From Rosa chinensis (taxonomy: Eukaryota > Streptophyta > Magnoliopsida > Rosales > Rosaceae): a stretch of 64,000 nt of DNA. Below the pieces are notes generated by a model. That model was given only the letters and a program-made list of their open reading frames with translations. It did not search any database and was not told where the DNA came from. Made by a program: the position numbers and the translations under genes. Shown here one piece after another: positions 20,559 through 32,800 of the stretch. The stretch spans positions 38,562,112-38,626,111 of the forward strand of contig NC_037091.1 of NCBI RefSeq assembly GCF_002994745.2. Reading direction: 5' to 3'. How positions within the stretch are numbered: position 1 is the stretch's first letter; every line of letters begins with the position of its first letter.

Positions 20559-20634
20559 TGGTATCAGAGCCTGCCAACTTCTAAACGAGGTTCTTCTTTT
20601 TTTTTTTTTTTTTTTTTTCCCTACTTTCACCACC

Positions 20635-21261
20635 ATGACTTCTGAAAACTCCTCCCTTCCTGGTCCTAATATTGCTCACTTCCTCAAACTCACCGAAACC
20701 AACTACTTACTCTGGCTCCGTCAAATGCGTCCTTTCCTAAATGGCCATAACCTCTTCAAATACGTTGACGGTTCCTGCATTGCTCCATCTCCCACTCTTC
20801 CTGCCGTTGGAAATGCTCCCCCTCAACCCAACCCTGCTTATAGCAAGTGGTTTCAAGAGGATCAACTTGTGGTCAGTTATCTCACGACCACTCTATCTGA
20901 ACCAATTCTCTCTGTGACAGTTGGTCATGACACCTCCAAGGCTATATGGGACTGCTTGCAACAACACTTTGCTCAACAAAATGTAGCTAATGCTGCTAAT
21001 CTTCGCTTCCAACTCCTTGACATGCACAAGGGTTCCAAAACCGTATCTGAATATCTCCAGCACGCCAAGTCTCTTTCTGACTCTTTGGCTGCCATAAATG
21101 AGCCCGTCTCCAACAATGATCTTGTCACTGCTATCTTGCGTGGTCTAGGTCCTGATTATGCTATGTTAGTCACTGCTATCCTCAATTTTCCACCACTACC
21201 GGCCTTTACAGAGCTTCGCTCTCGCCTTCTTTCATTTGAGTCTCAAACAGCCCGCTCTTTC
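20635..21261 (+). pseudogene. Copia-2 gag, N-terminal part
   Basis: Starts at ATG 20635 (MTSENSSLPGPNIAHFL). It shows the Copia gag pattern of the UBN2 family: NYLLWLRQMRPFLNG, AIWDCLQQHFAQQN and VSEYLQHAKSLSDSL. The frame is cut after SFESQTARSF by the nested element and resumes at 23673 (DNSTSTALLATQ). This is the capsid-forming part of the element. Confidence 0.9.
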
Positions 21262-21339
21262 TGTTGAGAATATATACATCCCACATGGGAAAAATGGGAC
21301 CTTGCCTATGGATTTATAAGGATTTGGGCCACTCCATCC

Positions 21340-23250
21340 TCCAGCTGCCCTCCTTCCTCTCCTCTTTTGTTCGACACGAATACTGCTGTCCTCAATCCTA
21401 TTGACCAACCTGTTGTTCCCATCGAACAACCTGCCATTGAACCTCCTCCTTTGGCCGACCCAGATCCTATCCTTGCTCCGCGACGCTCACAACGCCCACA
21501 TGTTCCTAATGTCCGTCTCAAGGACTACGTCTGCTCGCAAGTGATTTTGCCTCCACACACTTTGTCATCTCCTCCGCCGAATCCTCTCAAAGGTACACGC
21601 TTTCCTCTCTGCAATTTGATCTCTTATCAGCGTTATTCACCGCTGCACCTATCCTATGTTGCTTATCAGCGTTATTCACCGCTGCACCTATCCTATGTTG
21701 CTGCTATTAGTAGGGATGAGGAACCTACTTCTTATGCTCAAGCTGCTTCTGATCCTAAATGGCAAACCGCCATGGATGCCGAGCTTGCCGCTCTTGTTGC
21801 CAATAATACTTGGACTCTTGTTCCTCTTCCTCCTGGAAAACGCCATATTGCATGTAAGTGGGTATACCGGATTAAACGTAAAGCAGATGGTTCTATTGAG
21901 CGTTATAAAGCTCGTCTAGTTGCCAAGGGTTTTACACAGGCTGCAGGCATTGATTACCATGATACCTTTTCCCCCACTGCAAAGATGATTACAGTCCGTT
22001 GTGTTCTTGCTCTTGCAGCCTGTCAAGCCTGGTCCCTTCATCAACTTGACGTTAATAATGCCTTTCTAAATGGGGATCTCAATGAAGAACTGTATATGTC
22101 ACCTCCTCCTGGTCTTCGGCGACAGGGGGAGAATTATGTTTGTCGCCTCAACAAGTCCTTGTATGGTTTGAAACAGGCATCACGGCAATGGTTTGCTAAA
22201 TTCACTGAGGCAATACGTTCTGCTGGATTCACTCAATCAAAGGCCGACTATTCCCTCTTCATTCAGAAGGTTGGTAATTCCCTTACAGTATTGTTGATTT
22301 ATGTTGATGATATTCTCATCACTGGGAATAATCTGGACTCTATTAAGGCTCTTAAACAGTTTCTACATACCCGTTTTAGAATTAAAGACTTGGGTGATCT
22401 TAAGTATTTCCTTGGGATTGAAATTGCTCGTTCAGGAAAAGGTATATATTTGTCCCAAAGGAAGTATGCGTTGGAAATCATCAAGGATACCGGTTTTTTG
22501 GGTGCCAAACCTGTTGAGTTTCCAATGGAAGAAACAAAATTGTCAAATAAGGGAGACTTGCTTAAGGATACGGCAGCATATAGGCGTTTGGTTGGCCGCC
22601 TCATATATCTCACCATCACCAGACCTGACATTACCTATTCAGTTCATGTTTTAAGCAGATTTATGCATGAGCCACGTTTACATCATATGGCTGCAGCACT
22701 TCGGGTTGTCAGGTATTTAAAGTCATGTCCTGGTCAAGGCCTTCTTTTGCATAGTGAAAACGATTTAAGTTTGAGAGCTTTTTGTGATTCTGATTGGGCG
22801 GGTTGCCCCATTACTCGCCGTTCTACCACTGACTATTGTGTGTTCCTGGGAAAATCTCTTATTTCATGGCGCACCAAAAGGCAGAAAACAGTCTCTTTAT
22901 CAAGTGCTAAAGCTGAATACAGAGCTATGGCAGGTACATGTTGTGAGCTTACTTGGTTGCAAAACTTGTTTGCTGATTTGCACATACCTATTGCCAAACC
23001 TGCCATGTTATATTGTGATAATCAAGCAGCTTTACACATTGCTGCAAATCCAGTTTTTCATGAAAGAACTCGTCACATTGAGATGGACTGTCACTTCATT
23101 CGTGACAAGATAGTTGATGGGTCCGTTCGCACTAGATTCGTTGGAACCTTGCAGCAATTGGCAGACATTTTTACAAAAGCGTTGGGCAAAGAAAGGTTTA
23201 AGAATTTGTTGCACAAGTTGGGAGTTCTTGACATCCACTCTCCAACTTGA
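21340..23250 (+). pseudogene. Copia reverse transcriptase-RNase H fragment inside the chimera
   Basis: An open frame of over 600 codons that covers only the 3' part of pol. It starts in the proline-rich linker after integrase ([18 protein letters not shown]), then reverse transcriptase ([43 protein letters not shown]) and RNase H ([37 protein letters not shown]). Catalytic residues YVDD and the RNase H acidic residues are present. There is no gag, protease or integrase. A 39-bp direct duplication near 21625-21702 repeats [13 protein letters not shown]. It may be intact as an enzyme fragment, but it has no start of its own and was probably carried along. Confidence 0.85.
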
Positions 23251-23257
23251 GGGGGAG

Positions 23258-23434
23258 TGTTGAGAATATTATGTAATTAGTTAAGAATATTATGTAATTA
23301 AGAATAGATTTCTTGTATCTTTATCTATATCCCTAGATTATAGGGTTTTCTTGTTGATCAAGGTTTGTATATCTGTATATATTGGTGATTATCAATAGAA
23401 GGAAAACAATTCAGTCACAATTATAATTCTTTCA
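23258..23434 (+). repeat. Copia-type LTR inside the chimera
   Basis: 177 bp, TGTTGAGAATATTATG...AATTCTTTCA, preceded by polypurine GAGGGGGAG and followed by TGGTATCAGAGC. It thus has the left context of a 3' LTR and the right context of a 5' LTR. Confidence 0.8.
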
Positions 23435-23545
23435 TGGTATCAGAGCGGGTTACCCACGTGTGCATGCCTAATGGCCACACGGGCTCCACGTCACCCAAAG
23501 TTGTCCACGTGTATGGCTTGAAAATTCGCCACACGTGCGGGGGCG

Positions 23546-23667
23546 TGTTGAGAATATATACATCCCACATGGGAAAAATGGGACCTTGCCTATGGATTTA
23601 TAAGGATTTGGGCCACTCCATCCATTTGCCAATTGGTTTTGGATGTGAACCCCAGATTACTTTATCA
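23546..23667 (+). repeat. TRIM LTR of the chimera (complete copy)
   Basis: 122 bp, TGTTGAGAATATATAC...ACTTTATCA. The first 78 bp equal 21262-21339 without a visible difference. It is followed by the duplicated CTTTC. Confidence 0.85.
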
Positions 23668-23672
23668 CTTTC

Positions 23673-26600
23673 CATGACAACTCCACCTCTACGGCTTTGT
23701 TAGCAACTCAGTCCTCCTCTGCTCCACCTCGTGTTTCTCAGCTCTCTTTTCATCCCTCTACTCGTGGTTCTTTTCGTGGGTCCCCTTGTAACCGTGGAGG
23801 TCGTCCTGGTCGTGGTAATTGGCATAACCGAGGTCGTTGGAACAATTCTGCCTCTCATCCCAATCTTTGGTCTGCTCCTCCTCATACTGGCACCTGGCCT
23901 CCTTTCCGTGCTCCTCTTACCCGTAACAACAATTGGAATTCTGGGCCTGGTGTCTTAGGTGCTCCACCCTCCCCATGGTGTCCCACATGCTCCACCAATC
24001 AACATGCTGCTGCTAATTGTCCTCATCACTATGCTGGTCCTGATTCTCTTGCACCACCTTTTGCTGGCACTCATATCGTGCAATATCATGACCCAACTAG
24101 GTATCCTGACACTGGTGCCACCCATCATATGACTGGAACTCCTTCTGCTCTTCAAAACCCAACACCTTATAATGGTAACACCTCTGTTATAGTTGGTAAT
24201 GGTGACTCTCTTAACATAGCCCAAAGTGGTACTATTCCTCTGTCTCTTGGTTCTGATTCCTTTCTCTACGTCATGCTCTCCATGTGCCCTTTCTTACCAA
24301 AAATCTCTTATCTGTGGCAAAATTTACTCGAGATAATTTTGTTGGTTTCGTTTTTCTTCCTGATAGTTATTTGATTTTTGACTTACGTACCGGTTCTTTA
24401 TTGTTTCAGGGCCCATGTAAAGATGGTCTCTATCCACTCTCGCTTCCGCCTCCTCAAGCTTTCCTCGCTTCTTCCTCTAGTGTTTGGCACAATCGTCTTG
24501 GCCACCCATCATCCTCTGTGCTATCTCGTTTAGGTCCTAGTTTAGGTTCCCATTTTCGTAATAATAATTCCTTTTGTAAAGGTTGTGCTCTTGGCAAGTC
24601 AACCAAACTTCCTTTTATCAGTAATGTAATTCATTCTTCTTTTCCTTTTTGTTTAGTTCACTCTGCTGTATGGATGTCTCCCGTGCCTTCTGTTTCTGGT
24701 TTTCGTTACTATGTTCTTTTTACAGATGATTACTCTTGCTACACTTGGATTTATCCCATGCGTAGAAAGTCTGAAGTATTTACTCACTTTCAAACTTTTC
24801 TTGCTATGGTAAAAAAATAGTTTTAACACTTCTCTTAACTATTTTCAGAGTGATGGTGGTCCTGAATATGTTAACCATAATTTCTCGAATTTATGTCGTT
24901 CGTTAGGTATTCAACATCGTCTATCTTGTCCACATACACCTCAACAAAATGGTCTTGCTGAACGCAAGTATCGCCACATTGCAGACATGACACGTACTCT
25001 CCTTTCTTCCTCTCATGCTCCTCTTCATTTATGGGTTGAGGCTGCTCTTACCTCTGTTTATCTCATAAATTTACTTCCCACACCTCTCTTAAAGTGGTCA
25101 TCTCCTTTCTCTGTTTTATTTCAACGTCCGCCTAATTTTTCTCATTTACGTACCTTTGGTTGTGCTTGTTTTCCTCATCTTGGGGCTTATGTTACTAACA
25201 AATTAATGTCCCGTTCTGTAGAATGTGTGTTTTTGGGTTACAGCTTGCAACATAAAGGTTATAGGTGTCTGGATCCAAGTTCTGGCAAAGTTTATATTTC
25301 CTGTCATGTGATCTTTAATGAGACTCATTTTCCATATGATCATTCTCAGTCAACCATTCCTACTCTACCCACTGTGGAATTGGAATTATTCCCTATTAAT
25401 CCTTCCCCTCCTCCCCATGTGGCACCTGTCCCTCCTTCTCCTCCAGCCTCTCCACCTCCACCTCCTACACCTGAAGCACCTCCTGCACCTTCCCCTACCT
25501 TCCCACCACCCCCTATCGACCCTCCTGGTCATCAGATGGTTACTCGCCTCAAGGGTGGAATAAGTCGTCCTCTTATTCGCACAGATGGGACTGTGCGAAA
25601 TCCACTCTCTCAAGCTCTTACTGCAGCTCTTTCTTCCTTTCCTTCATAACCTACTTGTTATTCCCAAGCTATCAGTCATCCTAAGTGGCGACAAGCTATG
25701 TTGGAAGAATTTAATGCTCTCCTTAAGAATCATACATGGTCTCTTGTGCCTCCATCTTCCTCTCAAAACACAGTTGGGTGTAAGTGGGTGTTTCGGATCA
25801 AACACAAGTCTGATGGCAGCATTGAACGTTACAAAGCAAGACTCATTGCCAAGGGTTTTCATCAACAACCAGGTGTTGACTACGATGAAACCTTTAGCCC
25901 AGTAGTGAAGCCTGCTACAATTCGTACTGTGTTGAGTCTTGCAGTCTCCAAGGGCTGGTCTATGCGTCAATTGGATGTTAAGAACGCATTTTTACATGGT
26001 TTCCTTCAAGAAGAGGTATTTATGTCTCAACCTCCTGGCTTTGTTGATCCTCTTCGTCCTCACTATGTCTGTAGGCTGCACAAGGCTTTATATGGGCTCA
26101 AACAAGCTCCCCGTGCTTGGTTTCATCGCTTTAGCTCATTTCTTATACGGTTTGGATTCACTCAAAGCAAGGTTGATTCTTCCTTATTTATTTATCGATG
26201 CCCTACTCATACCATCTTATTGCTTCTGTATGTTGACGACATAGTTGTCACTGGTAGTAGCTCTTCTCATCTTGGCTCTTTTATTCAAGCTTTGGGGCGT
26301 GAATTTGACATCAAAGAGTTGGGTGCCCTAAGTTATTTTCTGGGTTTAGAAGTTCGTTCTTCCTCTCATGGGTTACATATCTCGCAGACAAAATATGCCA
26401 TTGATCTTCTTCGTCGCAGCAACATGATTGAATGCCAGCCTTGCTCCACACCTCTTGCTACCAAAGCTGTGTTATCTGCTATTGGAGGTGAGCTTCTATC
26501 TAATCCTTCTGAGTACCGTTGTTTGGTTGGCTGTCTTCAGTATCTTGCTCTCACTCGACCTGATCTCGCCTATGCTATTAATCAAGTTGCTCAATTTATG

Positions 26601-27190
26601 AGTGCTCCACGGCAACCTCACATGGTCGCTGTTAAGCGGATTCTTCGATACTTGAAAGGTACTTTGGAATATGGCAATCTACTTCGGCCTTTTATCCGTA
26701 CTCCTACAATTCATGCTTTCTCCGATGCCGATTGGGCTGGCTGTCCAGACTCACGGCGCTCTACCACGGGATATCTTCTTTACTTGGGTCCCAATCTTGT
26801 TTCTTGGTGTTCTAAAAAGCAGCCAACTGTGTCTCCCTCTAGCGCTGAATCAGAGTATCGTTCTCTTGCTCACGCTTATGCTGAAACTACATGGCTTTCT
26901 TATCTTCTTTATGAACTGGGACAACCGCTAGTCTTTCCCACTGTTCTCCATTGCGACAACCTCAATGCAACTTATATGGCTGCTAATCCTGTCTTCCATG
27001 CCCGCACTCGTCACATAGAGCTTGATTACCATTTTGTTCTCAAACGTGTTGCATTGGGCAGTCATCTTGTTCTTTTTGTACCCTCTGTTGATCGACCCGC
27101 TGATCTGCTCACTAAGGCTTTACACAAACCACGACATCAGCTTCTCTTGTCCAAACTTGTCTGCCACAGGCCGCCCAGTTTGCAGGGGGG
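23673..27190 (+). pseudogene. Copia-2 rest of gag and pol (frameshifted)
   Basis: After the nested insertion, gag resumes and shows a zinc knuckle (CPTCSTNQHAAANC, near 23980-24020), then a protease with the active-site motif DTGATHHMTG (about 24100). In other frames follow the integrase zinc region (VWHNRLGHPSSS), the integrase core (SDGGPEYVNHN, NGLAERKYRH), and from 25650 the reverse transcriptase ([12 protein letters not shown]) with RNase H ([35 protein letters not shown]). Frame breaks lie near 24270 and 24815, with a stop at 25647. The order is that of a standard Copia polyprotein. Confidence 0.9.
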
Positions 27191-27405
27191 TGTTAACTAA
27201 CTTGTCCTTATCCTCTGTTGTGGATGTGATAACGTCCTATTGTGTTGATAAGTCTAAGCTAGCTGGCATAATTATCTTTTAGTTGTTGATGGATGTTTGT
27301 AATCTTAGCGTTCTAATTGTACTACGTTTGGTATACAGCAGCCTGGTTGTATTATAAATACAATTATTCAATACAAAGAATATATTCAGTTCCAGTAATT
27401 CTTCA
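27191..27405 (+). repeat. Copia-2 3' LTR
   Basis: 215 bp with about seven differences from the 5' LTR, including GCCTGGTTGTATT against GCCGTTATATT. It is followed by the duplicated CAGTT. Confidence 0.94.
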
Positions 27406-27474
27406 CAGTTTGACCCGATTACCTCCAAAGGTATACAAAGTTTTCGCAGAGAGTGTTATTCACAAGAAACAGAA
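27406..27474 (+). pseudogene. Possible last exon piece of the decayed PHD-finger gene, beyond Copia-2
   Basis: If Copia-2 and one CAGTT are removed, an open stretch runs across the junction (RKKIQRQFDPITSKGIQSF and on to SQETELS) and stops at 27474. It lies on the same strand as the blocks at 18275-20345. That it belongs to the same gene is inferred from continuity only. Confidence 0.3.
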
Positions 27475-28256
27475 TTAAGTTAGAGCTAGTCTGATACAGT
27501 TGTGAGCTGTTTAGTTATAGTGGTATGACTAGAGTGAGCTCTTTGTATGTAACTCCTATTGCTAGTATTTTATGGATTTTTTTGTTGGGTCAAAAATCAT
27601 TCATTTATAGGCTCTTCCCAAATTATACTAAGTGAATGTGTCCCTTGGAGAAAAGACCAATTCATTTTACCTGCATAAGCAAATTGCTTCAGACAATGGC
27701 TTAACAGCAGATGAGATTTTTCAAATGCAAAATGCAATTGTCATTTACATTAATATGTAAAAGTATATTAAGTAGACCGGCTGAGTAAGCAGCTTGATAC
27801 AGACAAGATCACAAGAAGACCCTGAAATTGAAGACAATAAAATGTGATTTTCTAGTTGCATGAACTGAGGCCGAGTTTGCTCCCCTACGCATACACTGGC
27901 CACTAAGTAACTGGGTTTTTTTTGTTTTAGATTATAGGACACATGATTTCTGCAAATTGTAGGGGTCTCACAAAACAAAAAAATTGAAGCCTAGTTAAGC
28001 AAATGAGATCTACAAATAAGCTTTGTGGTAAAAATGAAGCTAGTTAGTCTATATTTTGCATTACTGAAAACTGTCAAAGACACTAAAGAAGATTTACAAG
28101 TACTCAAGGTTTCTCGGAACCAAAATTCTGTAGACTATTAGTCCCTAGATGCTTTTATATAAATGAAAGATTTTGTGAGAGAATGTTGAACTTAATTACT
28201 TATTGTTCTCTTTAATTTTGCAGAGAGTAACTCATTTACATAGAAGTACATGTACC
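27475..28256. other. Non-coding stretch between Copia-2 and the hAT element
   Basis: AT-rich, no sizeable reading frame with recognisable content, no LTR or inverted repeat that I can identify. It may include the 3' untranslated region of the decayed gene. Confidence 0.4.
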
Positions 28257-28264
28257 CGTTCAAA

Positions 28265-29241
28265 CAAGGTTTAAAATATCTGCGATATTTCTGATATATC
28301 CCCCGATATCTCATTTTTTCGATGAACCGATATATCTTGAGGAGTAAATATCTTATCTTCTATCATCAAATATCCCCGATATATTAGATATTTGCGATAT
28401 ATCCCTGATAAAGTGAAGAAATATCTGTAAAATTTGAGGTAAAAATATAAAAATAAAAATAAAAAAAAATAAAAATAAAAAACTCAGTAATTCTCTAAAT
28501 GAAAATTTGTGTGAAGAGAGATCTCCTAAAGGCAAATCTGAGTGAGGAAAAATCCCCTCAAGGTGAATCTAGGTGAATATGGACAATCTTCTGTGGATGG
28601 AGGATTCCAATTTACATGTGAAGGTAATTTTGATCATACCACCCAAGATGAAGACCACGGAGTGAGAACAGTTGGTCATGGTGCTCAAGAGAAGATCCGT
28701 TATGGGAGGAGGACTAGAGGTGCAACTGATGATCAAAGTACCCCATCTGATGTTTCTTCAATTGCCTTAAGTTTTGACTCTATCAGTTTAGGCACAGAGC
28801 GCAGTGGAATCTCAAATGAATCTCATGAAGGCAACAATCAATTTGGTTATGATGCTTATGGATATAATCAATATGGAGAAGTATATGATCAGTCATCCAG
28901 TTGGGTTCATCCTTATTATCTCCTTATAGGGAAAACAGTCGGCAGCTCTAAAGAGATCTATAACTATCATGTTCATCACTACAATTTGCACTATATGGGT
29001 CATATGTCTTAGTTTGATTATTACATTTTCGTAGACCAGGGAGCGGCTTTTCAATTGTCTAGAGTCTCTTTTTGGATGTAAATGAAGTTGACATTCATAT
29101 GTATTTATATGTAATTCTAAATTTCTAATAAATTGACTTTTTTCAAAAACGACATTTTGTTATCCTGTATCCCCGATATTTCCTATATCTCCCTTTTTTA
29201 AAGTACGGATAGATATGAAGATACTGATATTTAAAACCTTG
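28265..29241 (+). mobile_element. hAT-type transposon remnant with 8-bp target duplication
   Basis: The left end CAAGGTTTAAAATATC and right end (read inward) CAAGGTTTTAAATATC form terminal inverted repeats, and the subterminal parts are rich in GATATATC-like words on both sides. CGTTCAAA is duplicated at 28257-28264 and 29242-29249; 8 bp is the hAT standard. At 977 bp it is far shorter than an autonomous hAT element and is an internally deleted copy. Confidence 0.88.
28542..29012 (+). pseudogene. C-terminal remnant of a hAT transposase
   Basis: An open frame of 156 codons inside the deleted hAT element. It is hydrophilic, rich in Ser, Asp, Gly and Tyr (DAYGYNQYGEVYDQSS), with no BED zinc finger or dimerisation domain. 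This fits the poorly conserved tail of a hAT transposase, but the assignment rests mainly on the surrounding element. Confidence 0.45.
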
Positions 29242-29249
29242 CGTTCAAA

Positions 29250-29851
29250 TGGTAAGACATACTTTCAATTTGACTTTAACCATGACTTCATCAAAAGTTA
29301 CCCCTCAAAATATGGTGATCATTCACAAATCCCAAATTTATTATATTGAGTAATTGAGAATTCACTTCTCAAAATATACAAATCAAGTAACACTTTCTAA
29401 TTAATTTCTATCAGAAATTTATATTTTGAAAATATCTCCAAGGCATAGGCGAAAGGTCGTATGATTTGGTTCGTAAAATCAATTAACTGCAAATGAGATC
29501 ATCAGAATGCAAATTAAATTGTGATCATACATTCAAAGGACTTTTTGAAAGGTTTTTACAATTTTTTTTTTGCTTTGCCGTCACTACAGAAGAAATGTCT
29601 CAAAACGTGTATTATGTGGGACCGTGGGGCATTCTGAAACCGCTATCAATTTGGTATGTGCTGTAAGCCATTACCCCATGTTATTCTGTATTATTATCAG
29701 AATCTCAAAAGTTATGTTCTCTCTGTCCAAAACAGAGCCATGAATTCTATGAGAGGAAACCTCTGCAAGCCTACTGTATTCCATCTCTCTCTTTACTAAT
29801 TGATTGAAGCACTACAGTACTGCTGCTTGTTCCGAGTTCGTGAGGAGGAAG
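29250..29851 (+). other. Upstream region of NLR2
   Basis: 600 bp of AT-rich non-coding sequence between the hAT element and the NLR2 start codon. It presumably includes the promoter and 5' untranslated region. An ATG at 29804 is in frame and would add 16 residues; the ATG at 29852 is preferred because NLR1 begins with the same MAAEF. Confidence 0.5.
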
Positions 29852-32800
29852 ATGGCAGCTGAATTTGTGCTCACTTTCGCTGCTGAGGGAATTCTGACCA
29901 AGGTGTCTTTACTTGCCTCTCGAGAACTCACTCTTTCTTGGGGGTTCAAGGCCGAACTGAAGAAGCTCGGAGAGTCCTTATCCAGCATTCAAGATCTCTT
30001 ACGCGGCGCTGCGGATCATCAGGACAAGGCAGTAGAGAAGTGGGTCAAGAAACTGAAAGGCATAGCTCACGAGGCAGATGAAGTGTTGGATGAATTCAAC
30101 TATGAAGTTCTCAGGCGCGAAGTGGAACTGCAAAACCACATGAAGAGAAAGGTACTCAACTTCCTTTCTGCCTCTAATCCCCTTTTGTTTCGTCTCAAAA
30201 TGGCGCGTAAGATTAAGAAGATCAATGATGCTTTGGTGGAGCTTAAGAATGATGCAGCTCCCATCAACTTGGTTGCAAAGCCAAGCCCTGGAGGGGAACA
30301 GCCGGATCGAGATCAAACGGATTCAGTTTTTGAGAATGATGAAAAGGTTGTTGGAAGGGAGGATGTTGTGTCAAAAATAGTTGAGAGCTTGACCAACTCC
30401 AACAATCAGCAGCATCTTTCGGTTATGGCCGTTGTTGGAATGCCTGGACTGGGAAAGACGACTGTGGCTAAATCAGTGTACAATGAACCTGCCATAGATA
30501 CACACTTCCATAAGAAAATATGGGTGTGCGTATCAAATACTTTTGATGTCGATGTGATTTTAAGCCAGATGTTAGAATCTCTAACGAGGCATACTGCTGC
30601 AGGAATGAAAAATCGAGATGCATTGATTAATTCTCTTCGAGATGAGTTGACAGAGAAAAAATATGTTCTTATACTAGATGATGTATGGAGCGGGGATAAA
30701 TCAAAATGGGAGAGTTTGAAGAGTTGTTTGTCAAAGCTGAATTCTTCTCCGGGAAGCAGCATTATCATCACCACCCGCAGGGCCGATGTGGCATCTATTG
30801 CTGAAACGTCTATTGCTAAAATACTCCCCAGACCTGAACTGAGATATCTATCAGATGAAGAATGTTGGTCCATTCTGAAGCAAAGAGCATTGAATTTAGA
30901 GGTGAATGATGTCATTGATGCAGATCGAGAAAGGATTGGGAGGGCGATTGCTGAAAAGTGTGGAGGAGTACCCTTAGCTGCAAAGGTACTCGGTTTTATT
31001 TATTTTATATTAACAAAGATTCCCCTTTTTTCTTTTCATTTACAACAAAAATATCTTTTGGTTTTGTACGTAATTTTAATTTGAATGCACCCCCCTACAA
31101 AATAGAATATAAGGGAGCTCTGAGAGCTAGCTACAACCCAAAGTTGGCCATCCACCAACAGTAGCCACGTACCATATTGAAACCTCATCCATCGCTTCTC
31201 TAAGAGCCAGTACAGTATCTTTCAAAATACCCATCCACCAACAGTTGAAATTAACTTTCTTATTGAATCCACTTCATAGAGTTTTTGATATAAAAACTTT
31301 GTTTTTAGCGAAATTATGTTAGTAGATAAAAAACGATTAGATTGTGCCTTGTGCTGGAGCCATGAGAAAAGAGAGCATCCTAATTATGTACTCTAGATTG
31401 AAAGCAGTTGCAACATATTATCACGAGGCCTTAGCTTTTAGTACAAAATCTTGTTTTTCTGAAACAACATACAAGGCAGAGGGACATATTGTGGACAAAA
31501 ACAGAATTCCAAATAGAAAAAAATAGAAAATATGTTAGTATGATTTTCAACTCACGAGTATGTTTAACATTAGACTTTGAAAGTTTGAATTCCAATCTCA
31601 TATGACAAGTTATCCAAAATCTAAACTGTAATCTCATATGATGCAGGTTTTGGGAAGCATAATGCGCTCTAAAACTAGTAGAGATGAATGGTTGGAAATT
31701 CAAGAAAGTGAAATATGGGACTTACCTGGAGAAGAGGATAGAATCATGTCGGTATTGAAGTTGAGTTTTAATAACTTGAAGTCACTGCCTTTGAAGCAAT
31801 GTTTTGCATATTGCTCAATGTTGAAGAAAGATTTCGAAGTTGAAAGAGATAATTTGATCCAACTTTGGATGGCTCAGGGATTGCTTCAGCTGTCTACTGA
31901 CAATCATGATGAAATGGAGGATACAGGCAAAAAATATTTTGATACGCTATTGAAAAACTCCTTATTTCAAGAGGTAACTAAAGGTAGCACTATTACCAAG
32001 TACACGATGCACGATCTTGTGCATGATCTTGCAGAAGAAGTATCCAAAAGTGAGAGCTTGACACAAGATTTGAATGATACATGCGAGGTTCGACATGTTG
32101 CACGTATTCCTCCTTCAACATTAGAAAACTTGTCAGAAGTGACTGTGAGGAGATTGCACTCACTATTTTCAAATGATCAGGTCCCAGATATCATTTTCTG
32201 CAAGGTTAGAGTATTGCGGGTCTTAAGTTTACAAGGGCCAAAAATTCAAGAGTTGTCAAATTCATTTGGCAAGTTAAAGCACTTGAGATATCTAGACGTC
32301 TCATATTCAAGAATCAAAGCACTTCCCAAGTCAATTGGCAAGCTCTATAACCTTCAAACATTGAGAATGCAGGGTACTTATAATCTTAAAGAGGCTCCAC
32401 GGGAAATGCAAAACTTGATCAACTTGAGGCATCTTTATTTTGAGAAGCTTATGGAATTTCCAGCTGGAATATTCAGGGGATTAGCTAATCTCCGAACATT
32501 GTCTTATGTTAATGTGGGTAAGGAGATGGGTCTTGGAATTGAGGAATTGGTTGGCTTGAACCAATTGAAAGGTGAATTAATCATTCGTAATCTGGAAAAT
32601 ATAAGGGATGAAGAAGAAGCAAAGAAGGCAAAATTAGAGGACAAGAAAAATGTACTGGAGCTAAGTTATGTATGGGCAAGAAGCAGAAGCAATCCAGAAG
32701 GTTTGGAGAGTAGGCCGAGGAGCAACATTAATGACGAGAATGTGCTAGAAGGACTCAAACCACATACCAAGTTGGAGAGCTTGAGGATTGAAAACTTCAT

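Larger units (their letters stand above)
21262..23667 (+). mobile_element. Chimeric insertion: TRIM LTRs around a Copia pol-LTR piece
   Basis: Outer borders are those of a TRIM. A partial LTR (21262-21339) matches the first 78 bp of a complete 122-bp LTR (23546-23667), and CTTTC is duplicated on both sides (21257-21261, 23668-23672). Inside are a 5'-truncated Copia pol (21340-23250), its polypurine tract (GAGGGGGAG), a 177-bp Copia LTR (23258-23434), the primer site TGGTATCAGAGC (23435-23446), a TRIM interior and a second polypurine tract (GTGCGGGGGCG). The Copia LTR takes the place of the missing tail of the TRIM LTR exactly at the primer site. Both LTR types begin TGTTGAGAATAT. Confidence 0.8.
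20346..27405 (+). mobile_element. Copia-2: older Copia retrotransposon with a nested chimeric insertion
   Basis: LTRs at 20346-20558 (213 bp) and 27191-27405 (215 bp) differ at about seven positions. The target duplication is CAGTT (20341-20345, 27406-27410). The primer-binding site TGGTATCAGAGC starts at 20559, and the polypurine tract TGCAGGGGGG ends at 27190. gag and pol are on the plus strand but broken: gag is split by the nested element at 21262-23667, a one-base loss near 24270 and a one-base change in an A-run near 24815 shift the frame, and a stop lies at 25647-25649. It is therefore non-functional and older than Copia-1. Confidence 0.94.
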
